Assembly: GCF_943734655.1 (NCBI RefSeq)
Contig: NC_071354.1
Location: 59,189,544-59,253,543, forward strand
From: Sabethes cyaneus
Lineage: Eukaryota; Arthropoda; Insecta; Diptera; Culicidae
DNA: 64,000 nucleotides
Direction: 5' to 3'
The translations under genes were made by a program, and so were the position numbers. Under the pieces are notes generated by a model. That model made no database searches, was not told where the DNA came from, and worked only from the letters and a program-made list of their open reading frames with translations. How positions within the stretch are numbered: the first letter of the stretch is position 1; each line of letters begins with the position of its first letter. This document shows positions 30,650 through 42,995 of this stretch, in pieces.

Positions 30650-33600
30650 TGCGCTTCACAGGTGGAATACACAATAACAAAGCCTAGCTTCGTGATTTCG
30701 AATATATAACTGTAGACTTCCGGAAAATGATTAAATCAGCAAGCAACCCGCTTGCATGGGGAACAAACAAGTCACATTAACGTTGAATGTCTTTTTCGAT
30801 AACAATCTTTTTTGTAAGGTGTGTAATCAATAAGGTTCTTTTTATAAATTCTGTGAATTGCCGCCTGGACTTACCCCTGTCATTCATGCCATTTGCCAAT
30901 TCGATAAAAATAGATTCGGTCAATTATACAGTATATTGTAAAGCGCCATTTTTACCTTTAGATTACAAAATATAAAGCCTGTGAGAATTGGAATAGTTCG
31001 TTAATTTACAAAGTTGTCTTCATTCTATTTACATACATAAATCTACAAACCACCAACATAAATTTTCACAATTTTTTTTATGTGTGCATATATCAAATCT
31101 GAATCATACTCATTTGTTCGTATTTTATTTCCAGCAAAAAAATCGCATCAAGCGTTATCAGCGTGTGATTTTCTGCCATATCAGCAGGCATGTCTGCTTT
31201 CTCACTGATCTGAAGGTTCCATTAAATTTCCAGTGGGATTCACCCGCACGACGCGAGGTTGCTGTTTTTGTCATCCAATGGCATGCACTGCTGTTCACAT
31301 CCGGTCATCTGGGATTCGCGCGGAGAGCCTGCAAATAGCTGCGTAGACGGTTGGTTCTTTCTTTATCTATACCTACATTTTTTCCGTGATGACAGTGACC
31401 AGCGGGGGAAAAATACACCACGTTGATTGCTTTCTATTCCAATTTCACGAATTGAAGCGCACTCTCGATTGCAAAATACTACCCGGTAAGGATCTTTTTT
31501 TTCTTCGGTTACAACAGCGCACCTGGAAGTTGAAAGTGAGATTCATCTCCGGTTGTGCCGGATCTTTGCTCGCGGTACTTTTTATAGCTCCGTCTGCATG
31601 CCACCAAGTTTTCTGTGACCTCGTCAAGCACGTTTATGCTGGTTGCCATAAAAAAGAGCTACTTCCTTCTGTGCGACACGGTTAGCTCATTCATGATGGA
31701 TGAAAAAATGTGAAATTTCATCTCTGATCCGGCACTAATTCTGCAAATGCCCGAAGCGTGCTTCTTCCCGGCGACACTCGCCATGTCGGAGTGAAGGACG
31801 TGATCTTCGACTTTTCCTGCGGGGTGTGTCTCTTACATCTCGATCAACTAATAATCTACAGTAGAGACCAAACCAATAACCAAATCGATTCATTAGACTA
31901 GATCACACGACGGAAACTAAAAATGAGCCCAAAATTGGATCTGCTTCCCAGGATAGCTTGACAAAATATGCTGTGAAAGCTTTTTTATTCGCATGCTAAA
32001 GCCGACCAGCAGAGCTTGCTGGTGGAATGGTGGGGAAGTTAGCCGCTAGTAAAATCTTTTGGATAAGCTCGTACAACCCGCCGCCGCCAGGTAGCAGTTC
32101 CTTGTTTATTATTGTTCACCATCTTCTCAAAGTGAATCCATTGTACGGTGCCGGCTTCCGAGAGATGATCCTTCGAACCGGTTGAAACAGCGCTTCCTAT
32201 AAACGGTTTTTATGATTGTAGCACCATTGAGCACCCACCCCAGCGACCACTAGCGGTTAGTGCAAGTAATTCAAAATGAGTTAAACTGAAAATGAAAAGG
32301 AAATAAAGATGAAAAGCGAAAATTAACTGTGAATGAGAAGGCTATTCATTCTGCACCTTCTGCACCTACCGTTGCATTCGACAATGACGGCTTGCCGCGC
32401 GGATGTGCTACAATAGCAATGAAATATTGAATGCTGCTGGAGTGAATAACACCAATGAATTTTAAATTGCATTATTTATTTGATTTTTAATCCTATCTTC
32501 AATAACTTAATAACTTTTGTCTGCCATCACATATGGTCGACGGCGTGCAAACTAATATATTGAAATTGAAAATATATTATAGAAATAATTACATTTGTAC
32601 TCTCGTAAAGTTCTTCGATGAGAACATAAAAATAAATAAAAATTCAATTAGTTTCCCATCAGAAACACAAGAAAACACATCCAATTCATCACTTTTCAAA
32701 TTAATGCTTGCAAATATTTTCTACTCACCGCAATTCAACATTTACCCCGATAAAATTAACTTTCCGCAAATCATGGTAAACAGTTTCCCACCGCGGGGGT
32801 AATCAATGCAATCGCAGTATTTTCCGCCATATGTGCGGTCACGGTAGCTGATAGCATCTCATAATCGCATGCCCCGGTGAGTGTGTCTGTGTGGGTGTAT
32901 GCATCGTACGGAATTATCTTTTATCTGGAATGGCTAAACAGTTCCACCGACAGCGACAGCAGCGCCGTGATGGGAAAGCATTCCTAGCTTAGCACGTACT
33001 TTCCTCTCACATGGCTACGTAGCACTCTTCACTTCTCTACTCCGTCGACTTCTACACTTGCTTTGACGTGCAGATTTGCCAGAGCAGTGCTAAGCAAGGA
33101 TCGGCATCCGACGATAACCTTGACGACTGAGCAGCGCGGTTGCGGTATGGTTTTACTATAACTTCCTCAATCTAAATCAATTTCCTGTCACAGGAAGCCG
33201 CTGGGATAAATAATTGCGTTCGCGTGGTTTACGTGTGACATTTGTCTGTTTGTCTATCGACAATCAGGTCAGCTGTCGATTTGCCCGCTCCCCGGAATGG
33301 AATGTACAGAAAAAAGTTTTTGTAATATTTGAAATTAAGTTGAAAATTAGACGAATATATAATTATATCCATGTCTTGAACACGTAAACTAGTTTACTTA
33401 CTAGTTTAGTTACTTATATGTAAATCCAAGAATTCCACTGCTCTAACACGCCTTTCTACGTTAAATTGAAGATCACCGTCACGTGCTTTCGATGTTAGAA
33501 CTCGGAACGGAACCGCTGTCTAGTGCTGCCAACACGTTCACCTCTACAATGTATCACCTTTGATTGATGACGTGGACATAATTGCAAACGACAGTGTGGT

Positions 33601-34130
33601 TCGCGGGTCTTTCGGTATGCAGCCAGTGCAAAATAGACTGCAGCAATTATTGATAACAACAACTATAGACGGATACCTGTCTATGTCCTTCGTCAGCAGC
33701 ATGATCGTCAGCAGCAGCTTCCACCAATATGCGCTACGTGCTACCGGGCAGGCAAATATTAATGCTGCCGGCTATGTCAGTATGACACTCCGCCGTTTCG
33801 TGCGCGGCTGCCATTTTCTGTGGTGATGGATGTGATTGATTAGTTGAATAATTACTAAGTTAGATGTTTCAACGATTTTGACATTTGCGACCTTGAGTGA
33901 TGCATGTTGGAGATTTACTCATGCATGCATGCACTCGTATGTTGGATATAGAATCAGAATTTTTGATAAAACTTTCTCTTAAATATTGATATCTAGTTTG
34001 TTTGCATAAGCAATATAAAGCCTGGCTAAAAGTAAATTTGGACGCATAGAACAATCTGCAAGTGACTATAATCTAACAAAAAAAATCTACAGCTTCGGAC
34101 TGGAATGTCGTGGAAAAGCCCATATATAAG
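30650..34130. other. Low-repeat, mostly unique non-coding sequence
   Basis: There is no recognisable gene over about 3.4 kb, and unusually few transposon scars for this window. GC content is higher around 31.5-31.8, 32.0-32.2, 32.8-33.1 and 33.5-33.8 kb. The frames there are short and show no domain. Regulatory or intronic DNA of a neighbouring gene is possible but cannot be shown. Confidence 0.5.
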
Positions 34131-34132
34131 TC

Positions 34133-34342
<210 letters not shown>

Positions 34343-34871
34343 AGCGCTTTTAATGTCACTCACATTTCTCGGAGATGGTTGGACCGATTTAAATGATGTT
34401 AGTGTCAAATGAAAGGTCTAGGTCCTATAAGCCGCTATTGAATTTTATACTGATCGGACTTTTAGTTCAAAAGTTATGTACAAAAAGACGAAAAATACGG
34501 GACTTCATTATCTCGTAGGTCCCTTAACCGATTTGAACAAAATTGATTGCATATGAAAGGGGAGCCTTTCAAAGCCTTAATTGCCAAATTTTATGACGAA
34601 TGAGCTGGTGATTTGAAAGTTACGTAAAGAAATGTTGAAGAAAAATATTTAAAACATATTTTTGTTGCATATACGCATTAATTTAATAAGAAACATCCTA
34701 CAATTTATTATTATTTAAAAAGTACTGTTAAGATCTATCAAACGAAACCGAGTTGTTGAAAATCGACGATTTGTTCAAAAGTTATTCAAACTTAAACATT
34801 TAAGTACCTTGTATTAAACCGCTCAAAACGTATAAAACCAAAATATATTAATCAAGGGTCGATTGAATTCA

Positions 34872-34945
34872 ATGTATGTATGATGTACGTGTTTATGTAT
34901 GTATATATGTATTTATTTATGTATGTATGGATGTATGTATGTATG

Positions 34946-34979
<34 letters not shown>

Positions 34980-35352
34980 TGTATGTATGTATGTATGTAT
35001 GTATGTATGTATGTATGTATGTATGTATGTATGTATGTATGTATGTATGTATGTATGTATGTATGTATGTATGTATGTATGTATGTATGTATGTATGTAT
35101 GTATGTATGTATGTATGTATGTATGTATGTATGTATGTATGTATGTATGTATGTATGTATGTATGTATGTATGTATGTATGTATGTATGTATGTATGTAT
35201 GTATGTATGTATGTATGTATGTATGTATGTATGTATGTATGTATGTATGTATGTATGTATGTATGTATCTATGTATGTATGTATGTATCTATGTATGTAT
35301 GTATGTATGTATCTATGTATGTATGTATGTATCTATGTATGTATGTATGTAT
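34872..35352. repeat. (GTAT)n microsatellite, about 480 bp
   Basis: Tetranucleotide repeats with a pure core of over 300 bp and degenerate margins (TATC variants at 35268-35332). On the right it runs straight into a copy of the GTATGGGAGCCCCCC segment (35376-35420), which belongs to the repeat family at 2874 and 57060. Confidence 0.98.
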
Positions 35353-35765
35353 GCGTGTATGGAAATTTGTATTTCATTTGTATGGGAGCCCCCCCTCCTA
35401 AAGAGGGGAGGGGTAGTAATTCACCATTGAAAAAAGAAATTTTTCATTTTCTTCACTTGCTGATACTCCCAATCAGACAAGAAAAGCAGAATAGCAAATG
35501 AAATCAGTTGATTTAGGCATATAGGTATAGTGGTGTATAAGATTGAAAATGGTAATGAGTTGATTTTTCCAATTTTGCGCATGGTTGCGTTGAAAAAGAC
35601 AAGTACTGAAAAATTATCATATTTTCCAACCTCAAGCATACTTATGGAGCTGCTTTTGCACGATTTCTTTGACCTCATTTCGTTTCCTTAACCCACTAAT
35701 GGGCAACATCGTAAAAACGCTGTGATCAACTAAATTTTTTAGAGCGTCTTAATAGAATACGAAAC

Positions 35766-35872
35766 ATGAAATTAAATTAAAAAAAAACTTTCCAATTAAA
35801 TTCTACTATGTACTACTACTAATACATAGTAAAATTTAATTGGAAGGTTTTCTTTTTCATTTAATTTCAGGC
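35766..35872. repeat. Palindrome of about 45-bp arms
   Basis: GAAATTAAATTAAAAAAAAA followed by CTTTCCAATTAAATTCTACT is repeated in reverse complement after a 20-bp centre containing TACTACTACTAAT. A single arm also occurs at about 1733-1778. Non-coding; probably a fold-back element end. The flanking 35440-35765 and 35873-36850 hold nothing recognised. Confidence 0.8.
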
Positions 35873-36849
35873 TGTGATTAAGCTAATGATTATCTTTTTA
35901 AGAAAATACATACAAAAAAAGCTCAAGGTTTGATTTTTATGCAAAAATAATAATCGGAAGAAGCACAGGCTAAGGAAAAGCCCAATGTCTCTGTTTCGTT
36001 TTTTATATCTAGTGCTCTACTCAGTTATATTTTCATTTTAGATATATTACATCATTGAATTCAAGCATTCAAAACACTCATAGCAAAATTTTGAAGTCAA
36101 TCTTTTTGTTCTAGATTCAAACGTGAAAAAGGAGAATATTCGCGCAATAATTATTTTCGCAATTATTCAGAATTCTTGTTTTTGAAAGATGATAACTCTT
36201 GAGCGCATGGTCAAAATATTAGGGTAAAAATATCAAGAAATCTATTCACACATTTTTACATGAACAGACTCAGTTGCCTTTTAACCCAATGCCCTTCTGT
36301 CAATTCACATTATTCACATTCCATATTAACATATTGTCAATTCAAAACAAACTTCCTATTCCTTCCTGTAGCTCCAAAAGCTAAGGCTGTCCATAGATCT
36401 TTTGTGTTTACATACATGTTTAAATCACTTAAATATTATAAAAAAGAAGGAGTTGATAAAGTAAATTGTATGACGCTCACAAATATTTACACACCCTAGG
36501 AAAGAAAATATAATTATTGCACGCAGTACGTTCTTGTGAATTTTACTGTTAATTAAGGATTTTGAGGACTAGGGAACTGATATTTAAAACTAGAGTCAAC
36601 TTAATTGTAAATGTTTCTGAGAATATAAAAAATAATTAGGCTATTGCAAATCATTTTAAAAGTTTGGATGTGAAAAATGGATGTACGAGTTGAGTTAACG
36701 CTTCTAGCATAAAATAGAAATGGAAATTCAAACAGCGGAATTTCCGAAAATCGGCCATAAAAATTTTCTGTCGTATTTGTCTTTTTCAGATCAGCTTTTG
36801 GATAATATTTTGGACGATGTGAGACCAGATTTTAAAACACATACTAACT

Positions 36850-37200
36850 AGACCAAGACCAGATTTTAAGCCTGCACCAGTTTCTGGAGCACATTTTTAA
36901 TCAGATTTTGGATCAAATTTTGGACCAGATTTTGATCAGATTTTGGGCCATATTTTTGATCAGATTTTAGATCAGATTCTAGACCTGGATCTAGTGCATC
37001 GTAACAGGGCATTGCGGTGACGGATTGGTTTTGGATTTGGATTGGATTTGGATTGGATTTGGATTGGATTTGGATTGGATTTGGATTGGATTTGGATTGG
37101 ATTTGGATTGGAGTTGGATTGGATTTGGATTGGATTTGGATTGGATTTGGATCGGATTTGGATTGGATTTCAATTGGTTTCGGATTTGGATTCGGATTGG
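36850..37200. repeat. 11-bp minisatellite TTTGGATTGGA and degenerate flank
   Basis: About 14 copies of TTTGGATTGGA run from about 37031 to 37190. Because 11 is not a multiple of three, the same peptide pattern appears in all three frames, which creates false open frames on both strands. The adjoining 36850-37000 carries degenerate GATCAGATTTTGG-like repeats, perhaps an older array. Confidence 0.9.
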
Positions 37201-37385
37201 GTTGGGGTAGAAGTTGCATTTGAATTTGCAAGAGCATTTTTCAGCATTAACTAATTTTAAAATCTTTACCAATAATAAAATTCAACAATTGAAACAATTG
37301 ATCGTATATTTTGATTTTATTTAGCAGTACGATAGTCAAAATGGACGTCTGTTAATGGCCAGTTATATCACTAACAAACCAAGGG

Positions 37386-37875
37386 GGCCCTGTAGCCGCA
37401 AGGTTACCGAGTCTGCCTTGACAAGCGAGTGGTCGTGGGTTCGAATCTTAGTAGAATCAGGCCATTCGATGTTAAGTGACTTTAGCATGGGTTTATTCTC
37501 AGGCCCCTCCACATCCTTCCTACTGCATTCTGCATTTACTAACAATGAAAGCCTCTTGCCAGGGCAAGTTATAAGATTGGTACTTACTTGAGGTGCGAAT
37601 GAAGCCTCTTGTTCAAGGGCAAATTATAGCTTGTTCCGCTTCCTGGTTCTAGGAACGAGATTGGTAATTCACTAGTAAGTAGTAAGGAACACATACATAC
37701 ACACTCTCACTTTGTGCTGAACTCTGCTTTACCGACCATGATCAAACCTTTAGCCGGGACTGGTTATAAGAATGATACTTGCTCGAGGTGCGAATGAAGC
37801 CTCTTGTCCAAGGACAAATTGTAACTAGTCTTCGCACTTCCTGGCTCTAGAGCTAGATTGGTTGAAAAGTAGTAA
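37386..37875 (+). mobile_element. tRNA-derived SINE, family 2 (copy 2), with doubled tail
   Basis: Head CCTGTAGCCGCAAGGTTACC…GGTCGTGGGTTCGAATCTTA with clear box B GGTTCGAATC. The tail segment containing GAGGTGCGAATGAAGCCTCT occurs twice (about 37590 and 37785), as if two SINE tails lie in tandem. Confidence 0.85.
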
Positions 37876-37876
37876 G

Positions 37877-37918
37877 GGGCCATCCAGATACCACGTGGAC
37901 AGAAACATACCAATTTTC

Positions 37919-37949
<31 letters not shown>

Positions 37950-38797
37950 GTCCCCCTTCGTGGACGAGCGTGGACATTCCCCCAACCCTCTCCCCTGTTT
38001 GTCCACGTGGACTTTTTTTCTTATCTCAAATTTAACAAAACAGAAATGCATTGTTCTAAATTTTGTTTTCAACTTGATTTATGCAGTATTAATCAAAAAG
38101 CTGACGTGAAAGGAAGCGCCAGTCTAAAGGCCGCAACACAATGCATACGTCTTTTTAGGCGTTGCGGAAATTTGAGTTTTTCCATGGATTTTCCGTCAAC
38201 TTTCCGCAGCGTATTAAAATCCGTATGCAAGGTATTAGGACCTTAATTCTTATGATCTTGTTTACTGCAAATTATTATCGACTGCAAGAAAGCTGATAGC
38301 TTGACTTTCGCTTGACGATTCTTCTCTGTCCAGAGTATCTTTGTCTAGAGAATCTTTATCCAGAACATCTCAGCTTGGCCGTCTACTTCAACGCAACACA
38401 AGACCTTTTCAACGCAATGTGATTCGTAAAATTTTTTGAAGGCAAAGCCTTTTGGAAATAGGTTGTCCATGGAAGCCCTTTTTTTGGCGAGCTGCATTTG
38501 ATTTTGAGGCAAAATGCAATCATTTGGCGCAAGTGCGACCTATGTGATAAATGACTCACGTGACTGGTGAATATTCGTGGATTCTTCCGTTACATTTATC
38601 ATTTCCCAAAGAAGACAAGAGTTGTAAAAAAATTTCTATTGCAGTTCTATTGAGTTGTTTCTAATTTTTATTGCATGAAAAAAAACTAGTCCACGTAGAC
38701 ATTTTCCGTACCCCCTCCCCCCCTTCTGTGGACAAGCGTGGACATTTTCATACCCCCCCCCCTCTAAGCTGTCCACGTGGTATGTGGATGGCCCCTA
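37877..38797. mobile_element. MITE with GGGGCCATCCA..ACCACGTGGACA termini
   Basis: The left end GGGGCCATCCAGATACCACG and the right end, inward, GGGGCCATCCACATACCACG form terminal inverted repeats. Both subterminal zones are C-rich and repeat GTGGACAAGCGTGGACA-like words (about 37955 and 38730). A 29-bp poly-C run sits at 37921-37949. A second small MITE (38126-38246) is nested inside. Confidence 0.85.
38126..38246. mobile_element. Nested small MITE with ACAATGCATACG termini (degenerate copy)
   Basis: Inverted ends AAAGGCCGCAACACAATGCA and, inward at the right, AAGGTCCTAATACCTTGCAT. It is related to the better copy at 44990-45098 (shared ACACAATGCATACG, CGCAGCGTA..AAAATCCGTATGCA). Confidence 0.7.
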
Positions 38798-38799
38798 AG

Positions 38800-40120
38800 A
38801 AGCGGAGAGGGAAAAAAGGGTGAAAACACACCGACACTTTAAGCACGGATAATAAGCAGTTCGCTCACTCTATAGCGATACTGCAATAACAACGAAGTGC
38901 GGAACAATACTTGGATAAGATCACATCAAAATCAAAATGCTGGTCGTAGTGATGATATCCACACACAAAAAAAAAACAAACAAAATAGTTCAGATTGTGA
39001 ATTTTATCACTAGAAGCTTGGCAATTCCCGAGCAAACTATATGCTTCAGAAGCCTTTTACATCTGACAAAATTATCCGCTTGCTTCTGTTTGTTCAAAAT
39101 GTCTTGAATGTGCTAAAAATTCACTAGTTCATAAATTGACATTTCTAATGTAAATAATAAAAATAATAACCTTAGAAGACTACTTCGAGGAACGTACCAT
39201 GATATAACATAATTGTTCCAAATCATAGAACAAATTGATATCCCTGGCGTTTCGACAGTATACATTGAATCAAGAATCTTCCACGACATCAAAAATTCCC
39301 CGTTTGAAAAGAATGAGGTTCACATGAAAATTTATGGTTATAATTCAAGCTTAGATCATTTAAAACGACGGGCAACGAATTGGCGACGAGTAGCCTAGGA
39401 TCGAGTACAATAGGCCGTATGAATAAAAGAGTTAGAGCAAATGCTCCCATACGATTTAAACGGGAAAAGCAAAGCAAACTGTTATATTCATACGGCCTAA
39501 TGGAGAGGAATTCTCGATACGGCAAGAGCCACCCCGGCTCTCGGTTTCTAAACCAACCATTTAAAAATAGGGAACCTTCGATTGAGTTTATTTTCTTCAA
39601 TTTTTCAATTAAAACACTTTCTAAACTTTGGCGTCCTTTAAGGGGGCAACTTGGGACCATAGCCATTTCCGTTATTTTTGATTTGATACAGAATCGAAGA
39701 AGACGCTGAAGAGATGAACCAATAATGCCCATTGTCAAAGTGCAAAATGTTTTAATCGATTCTGCAAAAATTCTGCGACTACTTTACCGCAGCTAAGTAC
39801 AACAAATGACCACAATTAACCAATAGCCTGTTTTATTCGTACAATTGCTGAAGTGGAGAGTTCAGCTTTTCAATAACCATCAATCTCTCATTTTGGACCT
39901 GTTACCTATATATTCGTCATCTCTAGACTACTCTTTAGGCTAGTAAAGTTTCTCGGTTATCTGGATAATTCAGTCCAGTTAACATGGAGGTACGATGCTG
40001 ATCAACAGTATTTTTTTATTACGGTAGTTTTCACAACCGACGTGGAGGTGGTAGAAGAAAGTAATGAAACAAAGATGTCGATAGTATTCAAAGAGAACGG
40101 GACAAGACTCATTAAAGCCT
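38800..40120. other. Intergenic DNA with one tiny MITE
   Basis: At 39409-39502 a small element of about 94 bp has inverted ends (TAGGCCGTATGAATA at both, in opposite sense). It interrupts a minus-strand open frame of 149 codons at 39289-39738 that has no recognisable domain. The remainder shows no gene, RNA or repeat I can name. Confidence 0.55.
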
Positions 40121-40124
40121 CGGG

Positions 40125-40285
40125 TTTTTGAGGTTGGTCTAGTCATCGTAAGTTCGAATCTCGGCTGGGCGGTGCAGTTTAAAGTCAGTAGAATCGTTAT
40201 ACTAGCCTCGTAATTGGCATGTACTCTAATAACCTACGAAACAACACTAAATAACTGGAACAGACCGACATTGGAACTCTTGGCT
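40125..40285 (+). mobile_element. tRNA-derived SINE, family 1 (copy 2, 5'-damaged)
   Basis: AGTTCGAATCTCGGCTGGGC (box B) followed by GGTGCAG, AGTCAGTAGAATCGTTATAC and a CCTCGTAATTGGCATGTACT tail; aligns with 47049-47215. Box A is damaged. Confidence 0.75.
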
Positions 40286-40289
40286 GAAG

Positions 40290-41290
40290 TATAACAAAAT
40301 TTCCACATATTTCCCGAAGGCAAACGTCATATCATATGATAAACGTAATTATAAACTGAGTAGAAGATAATTCATGATGACTATTTCTTGATGTTTAGAT
40401 AAATCAATCTAGGAAAGCTTCTTGCAGATCATTTGTCTCATAGTATAACATGGTGTGATCTCATTTTAGCAACCAAAAGTATCAAAAGTCCAAAATTAAT
40501 GGATCTCACATTTCCAATCTAGTTCACTGCATTTGGAAGGAGACGGAAATTTTGTCAACTGGTTATTAGAAGTAGAACGTACGGAACCAAACTTTTCCGG
40601 TTCCCCGTTCCAGTTGCCAAATAATCAACATTTCACATCGTATAGCTATTCGGATTCCACCCGGAAATGACGTCGCCGTTGCCGCCGGCAGACAAGCCGA
40701 CAGCCCACTATGAGATATCAGGCGGACAAAAATCAGAAAACTGACTTTCATTAATCCGCCTAATGACATTTTCTATTGATAGCAAACACTTCAATTAAGA
40801 AAAATCCAAAATAGCAAGTCTCTAGTCGATGTTGTTTCTGAGATAGAGGCTGTCAAAGTTGAAAAACGATATGATATATACACTTTTTGCCATTAAAATA
40901 CGTTTAGTTTCAAATCAATTTTTGAGCAATATTTGCAAAATTAAATCTCAAGCATCATATATCATTAGAAAGGTAATGAAATGAGCTTTCCGAAAAATAA
41001 ATGGTTTAGATGGCTAGAGTAAAAATAATAGTGATAAAAAGCATGAGAAGAAGAAAAATATGGTAAAATTAGAGAATTTTCTGCTTTGTTAGTCGAGAAC
41101 TTTTTTTCTCCAGATATCTCCAGGTTAATTCCTCCTTCTGGGTTAAATCTCAGGTATATACTATCAACTTATGAAAGAATTACGTGCCACCATGCGCCAC
41201 TCTGCGAAATATAGTGTTTTGAAAATTTCTAGTCACCATGGGAGATTTCAAGACTAAATATATTTCCAGCGAATAACAAACACACACACG

Positions 41291-41338
<48 letters not shown>

Positions 41339-42995
41339 CGCGCGCTCAGCTAACTGATCAACGTGAAATGTCAACAGAAGAAGCATTTAGTATAATCATA
41401 TTTAGAAACTGGGTTAAACAGATTTCAATATGAAGTATTTCATAGGGAGTCACTATCGAGATTCCCTCCTTATGACGTTATTGGCACTATGAAGAAAACA
41501 TGCGCCCCTCCTGCTAAGTTCATCGAAAAAACGTTTTCGAAAATTTTAAATTGCGATGTACCTATATTGAGTGGTCTAAATTTTAGACCTATGGCTTATT
41601 TCAAGATATGTTCTGCTGAACTTATGGACCAGTTTCGGTAAATCTTACAAAGCTTATATGGGACGAATGAATAACTTAACTGACCTGATAAACTCCATTA
41701 AGTTAAAATATTGTTAAAAATAGGGGAAAATCAGCAAAACTTGATACTTTCCGATGTCAATTAAGTAGGGGTGGGCACCATGAGATTCGCCGGAAATTTA
41801 TTACAGAAGATCACTTATATTTTATCAATTGGCAGGCAGTTTCTGAATTTCGTTCGTTTTCAGGCTAGTTTTTCCCGTAGTGCAATGAAGTGTTAATAAA
41901 GTCATTTTCAAGAGTCTAAATTACTTCGAAGTTTCGTATAATCTCAGAAGTGAAATATCACATTAGTCGACATAACAATGCATTATATTGCACAAATAAC
42001 TAGCACAATTATATAATGAAACTATAAAAATTTGTACGAAATTATTACTTTTATTTAAATATATACAAAAGTATCCAGAACATCAAAATTTATTATGTTG
42101 ATTCTATGTTGAAAATATGTTGAAAGACTGTCGCAGTGGCCTTTTAACCCAATGCCCTTCTGGCATACAAAAAAAAAATGTTGAAAATGTATCTTTTTCA
42201 TTAAAATACATTATTTGGTCATGAAAATGTCCGGAAGCTTCAGGTAAACGTGTTTAAACATACTTTTACTAACAATTCAGATAGAATTACGGATGCCACA
42301 GATATTCAAACTACCCTCCCATACTACCAATATTGTTTTTTCTAGTTAAGTGATTCTTATGTAGAATTTTCTGGCGAATATTTCAAGCATATTTATTTGA
42401 AAATCAAATTGGGGATGTTTTGAGATATTCGCGTTTTTCGTTTCAAATTGCAAAAAAAATGTATGATGTTGACAAATTAGATAAAAACTGATAACATCAT
42501 TCGATTGCGCGACCAAAATCCCATAGAAAAAGTATATTGACATGTCTTCACATCAAACTGTTGCATAGATATTTAAACCCGAAAAATTACTTTTGAAAAT
42601 CTGTAAAAAAAAAGGAAGCAGCGCCACCGCTAGGGGGACTGATCAATCGGTGTAAAACTTAGGGAAATTGGTTGTGGGGTCGGAATGAACAATTATGCCA
42701 ACTTTGGTTGAAATCGCTAATGGTCGAATCCAAACCTTGTACGTTTGAGAAGGAAGGATTAGTTTTACACATATGACAAAGGCAAACAGTTAAACCCTTT
42801 TCAAAATATGTTCGTGAAATGTTTGCAAATGTACTCTAACAACATATTTTAATCATATCAACTAGAAAAACATCAAAAATCCTAGAAAAAATTCGAAAAT
42901 ATTTTTGTCCGCCTGCTTGTATGGAAATCCCCCATAGTGCAGCCGTTTGAAGCACTGCGAGCGCCACACTAAAATATAATATCAATTTCCATTGC
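40290..42995. other. AT-rich intergenic repeat-like DNA
   Basis: No gene is recognised. A (CA)n tract lies at 41279-41335. The block around 41100-41280 and 42600-42790 (GCGCCACCGCTAGGGGGACT, GAATGAACAATTATGCCAAC) reads like parts of dispersed repeats but has no partner in this window. Confidence 0.5.

Noticed and set aside
34876..35501. Frames of 170-200 codons with M-Y-V-C repeats
   Set aside because: Produced by the (GTAT)n microsatellite; present in three frames at once.
37017..37254. Trp/Asp/Ile/Gly-rich repeated peptides
   Set aside because: They come from the 11-bp minisatellite and appear in every frame.
39289..39738. Minus-strand frame of 149 codons
   Set aside because: It is crossed by a small MITE and has no recognisable motif; chance opening is likely.
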